NCBI RefSeq assembly: GCF_017562075.2
Contig: NC_054083.1
Location: 11,240,607-11,304,606, forward strand
Source: Anopheles merus
Taxonomy: Eukaryota > Arthropoda > Insecta > Diptera > Culicidae
Direction: 5' to 3'
Length of the DNA stretch: 64,000 nt
Below the pieces are notes generated by a model. It did no database searches, was not told where the DNA came from, and was given only the letters and a program-made list of their open reading frames with translations. Of this stretch, positions 38,501-51,211 are shown one piece after another (the first letter of the stretch is position 1; every line of letters starts with the position of its first letter). Both the position numbers and the translations under genes were made by a program.

Positions 38501-41500
38501 TATAGAAACGAAACAGAAGAGAAAAAAAAACAAACAAACAAACGTAAAACAATACACAGAGCGACACACAGCAGATAGATTGTTTTGATGGATTGCGTGT
38601 TATGGATGTATCTAAACACCCGCAATGGAATGGAATGTTGAGCTTCGAGCTTCCACATCACATTCCTTTTTTGGACTAGTTTTAAATATTCAGAATTAAT
38701 GATTGATCTGCCACCGTTTCTTTATGCTGCATACGATGCGATACATCAACAGCCAATCGTACACGCGACGACTGATTGAGGAGATAAGAGGTGTTATTTT
38801 GATTAATGTTACAAATTTTTTGAGATAGGAACAAGGAAGCATTTGTTTTGTGGCATTTGTGTGCTTAAAAGCTTGTTGGTACATGAAATAATAGTAATTA
38901 GTTGTCAGTGGATGCGGGAAGATGATGTATTTTTAATTGGTTGATATGTTTATGCTCAGGACGCAGGCAGTTGGACTTATATGCAGTCTGGTGGTGATGG
39001 AATGTGGTGTTGGATTAATCCGAAATGGTACGGGCGCACGCACAAAACGGTACACTTCACACATACATCGGGCATAGATAGGGACGTGTGTAGATTTTCG
39101 GTGGTTTTGGACATTTATTAATAGGTTTGATAAAAAGTGACACTGGTGGTGGTGTAGAAGAAAGGTCGGAACGGTCGGAATTGTGGACTGAATGAGGAGA
39201 TGACGTGTAGGATATTCCCATTTGTTCGTTGAAGAAGGCGAATTTGTGTTTTTTTTTTAATGGTAAATCCCACGCTGATCCCGCGACGGATGACGAAAGA
39301 TAGGCTGAAATTGGAATTACATTAGTAGTAAACTAATCTTTCGTTCCCGCTTTCCCTATTAAAATTTTCGTTTTGTAAACTCACAAGATCACTATCAAAC
39401 GTAAGCGTAGTTCTAAATAGAGAGCATTCATGAAATAATCAGTTCTGTTTAGTGTTTGAAAAAAAAAAAACATCTTTCCTTAACACATCGTTTACGTTTG
39501 CTAGTAAACCAGAAGCTTTATGTACAAGAGCACAAAAAAGCAATACCTATTTCTAGGAAGGAAAAAAAACACTCGTTAACTAGTAGTTTTGTTCGTCTTA
39601 ACTCAAAATCTATTCCTTTATTCGCTTTGCATTTTTCTCTTCTTGACTTGCATTTTTCTTCAATTACACATACTGTGGTTGGAAGAGTCTTTATAATGGG
39701 GGTAGCTTTAAACGTTTCTTAAACTGTATGTTCTTTGCAGTGAGCTACAGGTAAGTGTGTGTATTGTAAGGATGTGGTGAATAATTGGTTCTACGCGCCT
39801 GTCTATGCTGGAATTTTTCTCTCTTTTTAGTTCTCCTTCGGTTTTCATCTCCCTTTCAGAACGAATCCAATCAACAACTGCTGTGTAATACATGTACTAT
39901 ATAGGCTAAATGTCAAGGTTGGATGTGATATACTTTTTTGGCTTGTGAAAGTATAATACGTAAATGTGTATTGTTTTGTTTTCTGTTTTTGTTCTCGGCT
40001 GTTTGTTCACTCCTGCGCTAAGGGCTTTCACCCTCTACTTTGGAGGATTTCCAACATTCAATGAACTTTCAAAGAGGCTTAGATATTGAAAAGATACACA
40101 TTAAATGTAAGTGAGTGGTTGTTATATTCATTAATATGGTTTGTATAGAGGTAAAAATTGAGTGATCTGTGAATCAATAGTCTCCAGTATAATATTGTAG
40201 CCATGAGCACATATTCTTATCATCTACAATGGATGTTGCTGTCATCAGTTTATTCTAACCATTCTGATATCCTTCGCAAATCTCTGAATGTGGAGAAATA
40301 AAGTAAAGTACTGCATAGTTTAAAAAAAAACACCCTTCCACACAAATAAGGTGCCATACTGCTTTCCTACGTTACTTAACAACTTTAAAATATTGTTGGC
40401 TACGCCTGTGCCTGTATAATTAAGTGAATATTATCGGTTTTGCTGCACTGTTTTCACCGTGTGTTACTAGCCAATCATTAGACATCAGTGTATGTCTTCC
40501 ATATGCAACTGAAACTGTTAACAAATAAAACAAAATCGAGCGTTACACTGCTTAACGGATGTCAGTTAAACTCCCTGCTTGTAAGATTATGCTTAATGTG
40601 ATTAGCATGGTTTGTGGGCATGCCGTTTTTTATTTACTGTTTTATCAGTAAAATTATTTGTACTACGCTTGCATTTGGTGTACCGTTTACGCCCCTTCGT
40701 AGTATTTTTGATGTTTTATTTTTAAATTGTAGCTTACAATTTGCAGATGAAATCGTCCCCGAGGCGTAACAAGGGCGCCTAACCTATTAGAGCAACCGAG
40801 TGGACAAAAACAATAGTATACGGGGTCAGCGACAAGGGATATTTTAACCTTGCATAAGCTAAAAAAAAGCCTAGTTTCTATTATAAAATTTTGTTTTACA
40901 ATCGTTTTCAAAGCTGAGAGCCTAGACGCAACTTTAGAAGAAAATTGACCAAACAAATTATTTCACAACATTCTTTAATTTCTGAGCACAAGAGATTCTT
41001 CAAACATCTCTTCGAAATAGATTAATTTTTGGACAACGCGTTTACAAGAAGAAATTTAACACGATCAGTATACAACTAGCTGAACTCATTGGAATTTACC
41101 GACCTTTCTTAGCAAGCCTGAATCATTGATAGGATCAATGATAGGAATGGCCCCGGTGAAATGCAACGCAGCGAATTGCGTCCAAATTCCAAAGGGCTGC
41201 AAATAACTTAGGATATAATTATCCAGAAAAGGCAAAGACCGTTCAAACTGCGAATAAATTTGCGACTTACTGCGATCGGGAGCTCCCAAAATAGGCGTCT
41301 GTTTTCCAAATCCGGCAATGCATCGGCTAATTCCTATGCGATCAAGGTATGACTGACGGTTGCATGGTAACACCCCAGGTTCCTCATGTGCCATTTTCTG
41401 TCCGGCCCTCTACAAACAACATTGCAAGGGACCAACAGACCGTCTTCTGCACGCTTTGACAGGCTGACTGATTGCGTACGACTCGTATGACCCCCGGGGG

Positions 41501-44354
41501 TACATTATACTATGTGCGGCAGGCGCACAGTAACAAACGCAAAACTAACACCACTAAAAATAGCCAATGTAATTTGAAATTAAAATTCGAATCATTTCGT
41601 AGCGTTCGTAGTAGAAGCCGCCTTTCAGTTGCGACAGAGGTACGAAAGTACGATACATCGCTGCAGTTTGCGCGGAGTTTCCCGTTTTCCCATCTTACAG
41701 TGTAAGAGGTAGGCAATAGAATTCATTAGTTGGAGATAGAGAGCGGTTGACAGCGCAACGTCTATTCACATGTAAACACACAGACACACAAAATCTGCAC
41801 CTCAAGGGTGGCGGGTTAGCGTACTATCTTCTATCTGTCGGTCTGCATATCTATCCATCGCAGAGCATAGCATCTCATCTCCTTTTTCTTCGCTAATATT
41901 TGGGATTAAACTTAATTACGGACGCAGGAGCGTCCGTTCCTTCAAAGCATTTCTTGGAATTGCCCCACCAAACAGCTGAATTTGAACAACGTGCAGCTGC
42001 TTATTTATAGCGCGTGCAGCTGCATCATGGCAAAAGAAGACGCAATAATGTAGCATTAAAACAAAACACAAAAAACTAATGACAAATTTGCAAATGGGTT
42101 AAAATTAATCCATCGCAAAATCAGTTCTGTATACACGCTAGGGGCTGGTTGGATTTTGAGAACTGACTTTGCATCGCGGCGGTGAACAGATGATGCAATG
42201 CGCTCTTGATAATACCCTGACAAGAAGGGGCTCCATTATACACTCTTTCGTCTAATGTTAGGACATCCTTTGTACTGCTTTCAACTATGTATATGAACCG
42301 ATGCTGTTTGTTCATGATTTTCAGTTGAAAACCCGAACAGCCCGCACACATGTATAACAAAATGAAAGAATATATCGCAATGAGCGCCCCGCCGTTGGCT
42401 GAAATTGGATTTGCCAGGATTGTGCGTGGCACATCGTTGTGAAGAGTATTGCAAAGAGAAACACGCTTTAAAGTCCTTTTCGAATTAATGTCTAAAAATA
42501 AAACCTCATCATCATAGTCTAACTGGGGTGGTAGCAGCAGAAAGCAGTATGAACAATTCTGCTTGTTCCGGAAAGTATTTTTGTCTCTCACATATCTGTT
42601 TCTTCATGTATCCACCTTCTCCAGGTCGGCAATGGCACCGTGGACAGATAACAACAGTTGCGCAAACAGCACTGTAGGTATCGACGATCAACAATCGTGA
42701 TGGGGGAAGAAGAACATGCTAGCAAAGTTCGTTCTCGAACTCAATTAAAGTTCTTCCTATTACTTTGCTGTTGTATGATTGTGTATCTCTTTTCTTGTTC
42801 AGAATTTTAAATTGAATAAATCTCCTTACAGCATTTGCCACATTCCCTTAACCAACAGACACATTCCTACGCATATAACAGAACTGGTACAATTATGAAA
42901 CGACAGCTTTCTTTAAATATTTTTCAATTAATTGAACATTATCGCGTTTGGTTTGTTTTGACAAATGTTTAAAAATAATCAACTGATGATTTCTAAGTAA
43001 AAAATTGCATTTTGTTGGATAATTTCACTGATTTGCGTAAAGAAGCAGCGTCTGTTCGATATTTGCTTTACGGTCACGGTCAGGGGCAGTGCTTTTTTCC
43101 GTAAAATTAATTATTAAAAATTAAAAGAACGGCAAACATAATATTTGTAACAGACTTTCATTCCGTTCTGCTCGAAAATTTTATATACTTCATAATGAAT
43201 AATACATCCTTACGGTGTTTTTGTGGCCGACCGATTTCAACACTGCATGTGCGTATGTTTGGTCTGTATAAAATGAGTTTTATTGCAGTAAACTACATGC
43301 TTGGCATAGAGAAGCATTCCTAAAACTTATTCGACAAAACATTAAAATCAATCCATGTAGTTGTATGCATACAGCGATTCTGTGTATGCATTTCGCTTAA
43401 ACTTCAATCAAATCCATCCCTACGCTTATACCAACTCAGTCACTTACACTAGTACTACAGTGTACGACTCTAAATATTGAATCTTAATTAGTAGCTGAAC
43501 CCCCGGAAGTTGACCTACCTACCGAAGTGTTCTTATCTAACTTTTAATAATGAGTTAGTACGAGCATTCTAGTTACTGTTTACCTCTTGCTGTCACCGTA
43601 CCATTCCTTTCATCCTTTTATACTCACGCATTCTTCAACATGCTTATGAAAATGTGTAAATTCTGTCGTTACATTGTCTTATTTGCCTTATGAGACCACC
43701 TTTGCCCTGCTCTAATGTGCCCTGACGGCTATTTACCAGCTTCGTCGTCCCGCTGTAAGTGCGCTTTGCACCGATATCTCTGATTTGCTCTTTCCCTCCC
43801 CAGGACGACACACTAGCTCTAGTAAGGGTTGAACTTATTACGTTCGCTTTTCTTACTGCTGTCACCGTTCATGCTGTTGTTGGTGTTGGGAGAGCGCATA
43901 CGCGTAGTCTTGGGCCGATTTACACCGGTCGTCTGGATCGGTGCTACCGCGGCGGCCCCGCTGGACAGATTGCCAAGCAGATCGGTCAAGCTACCGAGGG
44001 CCGACAGACTGTTCAGCGCATTAAGCGTACCCGGTTTGGCTAGCAACTGTGCCAGCGGGATGGCCGTAGCCAGTGGGTTAGATACCGCCGCAGCAGCTGC
44101 GGCCGCGTTTGCACCGGTCGCACCCGCACCGGTAACTCCCGAGTTTGCGGCCGCAGCTGCAGCTGCGGATGCCGCCGCGGTAAGCGTGGCCGCTGCCGAT
44201 GGCGGTACGATACCGGCCGTGGCCGGCTGTGCACCGGCCACCTGTGCTGTAGCAGCCGCGGCAGCGGCGGCAGCAGCTGCCCCCGCTTCGTCACCTAAAT
44301 TCGCCTTCTGAAGCTCGACGCTGTGGGAGGATAAGGAGGAAGTTTGTTAGGTTT

Positions 44355-44393
<39 letters not shown>

Positions 44394-47300
44394 GATAGAG
44401 AGAGAGAGAGAAAGAGTAGAAAAGAAACGTGTAAAGGATATTTAGAGGCGGCTATCGGACAGACGGACGGACGGACGGAAGGATCATTGGGCGGCGGAAG
44501 TTTATTGACAGAGACACAGATAAAGATTGTGAAAGGTGTACAGAAATTATGAAACCAGGACAGCGAAAAATAGGATGATTGTTGAAGGAAGGTGGGCTGG
44601 TTTTGTTCCGGTAGGATTTTAGGAGTGGTTCTGCGTAAACTAAAGATCCATTTGTAATGCACAATGCGATCACTATTATTGGGAGGTTAGTAACGGAGGG
44701 TTGTATTAGGGTTGTGTTAAGGAGAGACTGGTGGATATGTCCCACTAAGACGATTGCTTCATCTAGTATCTTTTGATGCGTATATAAAGTTAAAAAAGTA
44801 ATGTTTCTAAACATCCTTCAATTTTGAAAAAAAAGCCATGTTTGAGTTGTAGGAAAAAGGTGGAAAATAAAAACGAGCCCTGATCTAATGTGGAATCGTC
44901 GTTGTTGTTTTTAGAAAAAGGAAAAATGGCCACTTGCAATGCCTTGCTGTGAAAAATCCTTCAAATATGTGATTATTCCCTTAAATGATTACAGAATAAT
45001 ATAACGTTACTGAGCGTAGGCGACCAAAAGGATATAAACGTAATCATACATTCTATATTTTTAATGAGACTCATTTTTTTCTCCGCAATAAGTTCAATGT
45101 AGAACGATTCAAAAGATTATCTGTGGGGTGCTAATTGCGGCATACATAAAATATCAGAAAATATTAAGAACGGTTTCATTCACAAGCCAAATAAATAAAA
45201 TAATGTGTACTTAACCGCAGCTCGCTTCCCGTATCAGTAACCGCAGTTCAGATAATTAATATAGTCGTATTGTTTTATTTAAAAATAAAACAGTTTGAAA
45301 AACATACATATAGATAAGGGCAGGGATAAACATAGACATTGAGTTTCACAACTGTGCTATGAAAATCATATGCACAAGTTATCCAAATGACCAAAACACT
45401 AAATTACAAAAATGTCAGACAGATTTGTTTAAACGTACATAATCACATTAACGAAGCACCTCCACCACCTGCGCTAAATAGTTGACACATAGTTTTGTAT
45501 ACACACATATTACACAAGATACTCTAGTTTCGTATTAGTGGGGCAGTTATTGTAGCAATACAATGACAATGGTATTGGATCATGATAAGGGTTTCTCATC
45601 AAAGAGGAAAGGAGAACATAGATCACTGAATTTAAGGTATTTGCAGCTTTGGGATGTTCACTGACTTCGGGTTGGTGGATTGGATTGAAATATTCTCTCT
45701 CGCTTCAAAAGCTGGAAACGTAGGAAATTGTTTAAGGAACATCAACATCACCGTTGATGGGCAGGGATCGACAGAGTTCAGCAGCGGGGAATGGTTTGGC
45801 GGGGGGGGGGGGAAGGGGTGAGGTGCATAAACAGCATAACCTAACGAACACATAGGAGCAGTGCCGTGCAAATGAGCCAGACCAGGAGAAAGTACCACAC
45901 GATAGTATCATAGGAAATGCGTAGAACGGAGGAAAAGGATTTTTAATTGTTTCACTGAGCACTGCAGCAGCAGCAGCAGCAGCACAAGGAGGAGGTGCAA
46001 TTGATGGAGAGATTGAATGAATTGGATATTTAGTTTGCGAAACAGCAGGAATTTGGTATACAAATACATTGTTTGAGTAGTATTAGTTGAAGGTGGTGGT
46101 GTTGGTGAGATGAAGAGAGTCGTCGTACGTCGTGTTTTACATTTCAAGGAGAAAATGGAATTTATTATCGAAACGGGAACATTATCCTACGCAACATAAA
46201 CAAAAAAACATATCGACACAGAGCGAAAAGGAAGAGAACGGAAAAGGACTTCATAGCAAAATCACATGAAACGGACCAAGTATCAAACAAATTTAAGAAC
46301 GGTAATCAATATCAATAGTAGCGGGTCACTTTGAAGGTGACACGAAGTGACTATAAAACGTGTGGAGAAACTAAAAATAATACTGTTCATTTCACGAAAC
46401 AAAACAGCGCATATGTTACGAAACGCAACGACAGAAAGGTGGACAGAGTGTGGTGGGATAACCAGACAGAGATGCAGAAGATGGGTAGTTAAGTACAAAG
46501 CACAGAGGAACTGAACATGTCTCAACAATCGAAGAATGTTCCTCTAGGTGTCACCCCTGTTGGACGAGACCGCAGAGTCATCAGCCCAACAAAAGCCGCA
46601 AACCCTCCAGAATACGCGAAACAAACCCGCCAGATATGTCGATCGGTAGTAACGATAGTAATATTAGATAGAAAAGGCCAAAGTGTATATATATATAAAA
46701 GCTCAAGTATCACCTACCTCATGTTGATTAGATACTGGGCTAGTGCGACCGAGTCCGGATTGCCGGTGATGGTAATCGTTCGGTCCGTGTTGCCGCTGTC
46801 GCGTTCCTCGCAGTTGGAAATGCGTATCATGGCGCCGGAAATTTGACGAATCTCTGCAATCTTGGTGCCGCCCTTACCGATAATGCAGCCTATCAGGTCG
46901 TTTGGCACGGTCATTTCGTGGGATTGAGACTGAACTGGAGCTACGTTGCGGTTGTTGTTGGTTCGCAGTTGAGAACCGGCCAATGCGGCAAGAGCTGCGT
47001 GGGGTATATATTCAAGGGCATTAGCTTTAGTACAATATAGCGGTAGGAAGGTGATAGTAGAAGGTGTGGAAGAAGTGGAGCTACAATTGTGGGGAATATG
47101 ATGTTACAGGAAATGCGGGACCGGCAAGGAAATACGGCTAGAATACTTACCAGTTGGGTTAAGTCCACCCGTGTTGGAGGGAATCGCACCAGCTAGTCCG
47201 AGTGCTGCTAGCCCTGCAAGCGGATTTTTAGCGATTCCCGAAACCTAGAATTAAATTAAAATAATCCAAAATGTGTATTCATTACTTTTCGAATCAGCGA

Positions 47301-50300
47301 CAGTGTGTTCTGAGTTTTTTTTTCATAAGATTGTTTGTATTACTTTTTCGATTCTATTTTGTGGAAGTATTTTAATCCTGTTTGGAGACAGTAAGGCTTA
47401 AAGTTTACAGAAACTATATACATTGCACTAACCAAAAACACCATGAAACCATCTTTAGACATCTCTTTTATTTTAAATTGACAAACATGTTAATCGACAG
47501 TTGCAACATCAATACACCAATTGAGTTTGAGAACCAACATTCAGATACCATATATTATATATCAATGTATAACTACTATCTAAGATGTATCTGAATAATC
47601 GGGCAGAATGGTTTGAAAGTAAACAAATAGCGTGCACGTATTCAAAACAATCGTAGAATGTCTTAATTAAACTCAAAACTGTGACGCGCTTTCTCAAATA
47701 TTTGTAATAACGCTGTATTTTCTTAGTCTTGCATTAAAGCAATAAAAGGATTGGCAAGATTAGCCTAAACATAGAAAAAGAAAAACTTTCGTTGGTAAAT
47801 AAAATGAACCGAAATGATGGATGAAAAACATAAAATTAATGAAAGAGCAACAAAGAAAACTAGACAACTAATTTAAACTTTATCGAATCAGGATCAGTAA
47901 ACATCTAATCAAAAGAGATGAATGTTATGTCATGAATGAAATTTGCTATAAAATAGTTTCATGTTGAAAGGAACTACGAATGATTCAATTGGAATTGATT
48001 TGGAAATGTATTATTTACAAAAGTATACAGTAGTTGCTACATATTGCTGTCGTTAAGAATGTACATGCAGCAGCGAGATGCATAAATACTCGAACGTGTT
48101 AACAAAGTATAGTATCAATCGTTTTACAGACCATTTTAGATATGAATACTAAACTTATAGCTACATTACTAAAAAGGACACAATATACATGGAGAGCATA
48201 TGATGATATGTAGAGCATCCAACTGAAGATACAGTTGCAGGTATACCACAAGAGGGAGATGGGACTGGCATGGGGAGAGGGGGGGGGGGGGTATTAATCT
48301 GCACATTTCCAATTAGTTTACCAGGGGGCCCAGGGGACAATTATGGATGTCAGCAGTTTGGACAAAAATAGCGAATTTTGCTGGAGGGTTCAGGGAACTA
48401 CAGCAGCTAATCTCTAAAGCTATTGACTAGAATAAAAATTAATATTAGAACTTGCTAGGCAAACGGAAACTGGCTAAAGCAATTGCATTCTTCTCTGCGC
48501 TACCCGGAAAGGTGGGAGCTTTTACGAGGGACACATTCATTTCATTCATCAACAACGCTCTTCGTCGGGGGATTGAATACAGTTTAACATTATCTACACA
48601 TGGGAGGAAGATTAGATGGGGACACAGCCGCAAAGCGAAAAGGTATTACGCTGCTCAGTAGAATACGGATTGAGGGGGGAGTTGGATTGGGATTGCTTAA
48701 CATGTTAATCAAAACCACCGGATAACAGTAAGGGACTGGACTGGAGAGAGAAAGAAAGAGAGACACGTGTTACCGTGAAAGAAGTCATCAATCTGCTGGA
48801 CAAATGACAACTCAGAAGTGGGGGGGGGGGGGGGGGGGAAGAGAGGGTGGGGCGTGGGGTTTATGATAGTTTGGTGTGAGAGGATTTTGCTCGGGTTGGG
48901 TAAAGAGTAAGTTACTGCCAGGCAAAATCAGCACCAATCAAAAACGATTAAACTCACATCAGGTATCGGTTGTAGATGATGTGGAGGTATCGCTCCCTGT
49001 AGATGTGTTCCTTTTAGTAATGGATCGGCTAAACCGGAGATGCCCGCATGCAAGCCACCGGTAATGGCTAGTGGATATACTGTGCAGGTCTAAACGAACG
49101 ATTTATGAGATAGTTATGTAGATAGAGAGATAGATATAGAAAGAGAGAGAAAGAGAGAGATACAAAACAGATAGAAAGACATAGTGTGCGCAATGTTGGG
49201 GTGGAGTAATTTGCAATGGACTTCTTTTTCAACCGTCTGTTCTCGTACCCTTGACCAAAAAGAGCTAGACCAATTCTAGGAGGAGGGGTTTAAAAAATCA
49301 CAAATTTGTTAAACATAGACGTTAAGTAGTAGAGCGATGAATCATCGCTTTCCACAGAGAAGGACAGATAAAACATCCAGTAGGCAATTACAACACAGGG
49401 GGTAAGGCGCGAAGTGCAACAGTAGTAGTTAAATTAGGGACAGAAAAAATGGCCAACGAATATGAAAAAAACAGAGAAGACACAGAGAAATGGCAAAATG
49501 GCACTAAGTTACTGAATGAAAATCAAGCATTTCTTAAACGGTAAATCCCTCGTTAGCAAAACAAGAATTAATAAAATTCAGATATTTAAAACAGTGGTTG
49601 ATGTTTTACGCATTGTTAAATAAAGGTGAATTTCAACAGCAACAATAAAAAAAAAGTTAGCAGAGATAATAATGATAAATATATGGGAAACAGAGCACAA
49701 CCGGACAGGCGAGGTGTAGTGGTGGTACACAAGAAGTTTTCGCTCAGCGCACATGTATGCTTATGAGGAGTTGTTCGTTGGAGCAAATTAACTATTGGTT
49801 ACATTGTAGGAGGTGTATTATAACCCGAAAGCAGGCGTAGCAGAGCATTACGTTCGTAAAACATTTGGTGACAAACAGCAGCAGAGAAATGATAAGGTGG
49901 CACTAAATGAAAACTTCATAGGTACAGTTGAGTGTACGGATAATAAAGTTCTAAAATAATCCCGCTTCATGTCGAGAGGATACACATATGTCGTAAAAGA
50001 ATGTCCCACTGCATAGTTTCGTGGCAACGGACACAGAAAGAGAGATAGAGATAAAAAGAGAGAGAGATGGGGATAATGATGGAAAGAGATTTGACTACAA
50101 AAACGAACAATAGAGTAAATCATTCCATTAAGCATCTTATACATACCTCCTGTGCCGGTACGGCGTAGTTACCCTGGATGGTATACGCCTGGCCGTTAGC
50201 AACTATTACCGGTCCATTCACCTGCGGCTTTGGCCGGTACGGAATTGTGGCACCCTTCGGTGGCGACTGAAAAGGAAATGGGGAAGAAAATTGGAAATGT

Positions 50301-51161
50301 TGGTTAGAACACTCATCGATTCTATTGTTATGTACATTGGTCGATCACAGTCTCGAAATAGGCCCGGCTTCAATGCAGTACTGCACAGGAACATTAGATG
50401 AATAGAATTCCGATTGAGTTTGATTCGAACTTAACCCCGATGGAGCTCACCACTTCATTTAATGTGAACACGTCGATATTTACTATAGGCCAGATTACTA
50501 TTGTTTGTTATCGATTGTCGTTACAAAACCAAGAACCGCATTTTGTCTAATTTAAAACGAGTTGGTAGCTTCTGAAAGCTTTTTAGCAAAGATGCACACG
50601 TAGACAGCTTCCCACGATCGTTAAAATTCCTCGAGTGCACTTGCAACATTGCACATACTGCAATTAAATAAATCGTAAGTAACTAGCTTTGAATATGTCC
50701 TTCCCGACCATAAATCACCCTTTTTGGCACTGATGCTGTCCTGTACTGTCGTGCAACGCCAATTAATAATGAGCACATCGATACGAAATTAACTTATCCA
50801 TCACATGTTACACTTATCATGCCACACCACGAAACAAGAGTGCCAATCATGCGTTAATGTCCATGTCTGCGAATGTCGGTGTAAGCTGGCAGCAAATTTA
50901 ATAGGAAAAGTCCCCCAACTCACACCATCGGTCGTGTTGCAAACCTTCTGACTCTTCAGGCTATGTTTTGTCAAAAGAATCCTCTAGCACTGCCTGCCAC
51001 TGTCGCAATTTCAAATTACGTTCCATGCTGCCTGGAGCAAGCAATGTGTGCGTTAAATTTAGTCATTAATTATTCACCGAAGTTTCATTAGAGGTTTGGT
51101 AGAAGAGAACGATGTACATAGCGGGCCATGCTCCGCTCCTATACATATTCTAAAGGTACGA

Positions 51162-51211
<50 letters not shown>

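Larger units (their letters stand above)
35710..43818 (-). other. mub: mub last-intron sequence downstream of the proximal terminal exon
   Basis: 8.1 kb that is intron for distal isoforms and 3' UTR or flank for the proximal one. It contains GA-rich low complexity (36,045-36,096), a GGT repeat (about 37,643-37,674) and unassigned - strand ORFs at 40.7-42.7 kb. For the proximal isoform a possible polyadenylation signal (tttatt on the + strand) lies at 43,279-43,284. I found no supported cassette exon. Confidence 0.5.
44322..46717 (-). other. mub: mub intron between KH3 exon and proximal terminal exon
   Basis: It carries a GA-repeat block at about 44,356-44,415 (CT-rich in the transcript, just before the 44,321 acceptor) and a 12-G run at 45,801-45,812. 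No other exon is supported. Confidence 0.55.
47245..48957 (-). other. mub: mub intron with two long G runs
   Basis: Contains G13 at 48,279-48,291 and G19 at 48,820-48,838 (C13 and C19 in the transcript). The second lies 120 nt downstream of the 48,958-49,089 exon's donor. An open stretch near 48,300-48,400 was considered as a cassette exon and not accepted. Confidence 0.6.

Noticed and set aside
43829..44311. 160-aa + strand ORF antisense to the mub terminal exon
   Set aside because: It is the shadow of the Ala-rich mub exon: GC-rich alanine codons read as Ala/Leu/Arg on the other strand.
48300..48420. Possible mub cassette exon before gtaaac
   Set aside because: Weak donor, several equally poor acceptors, and no family resemblance.
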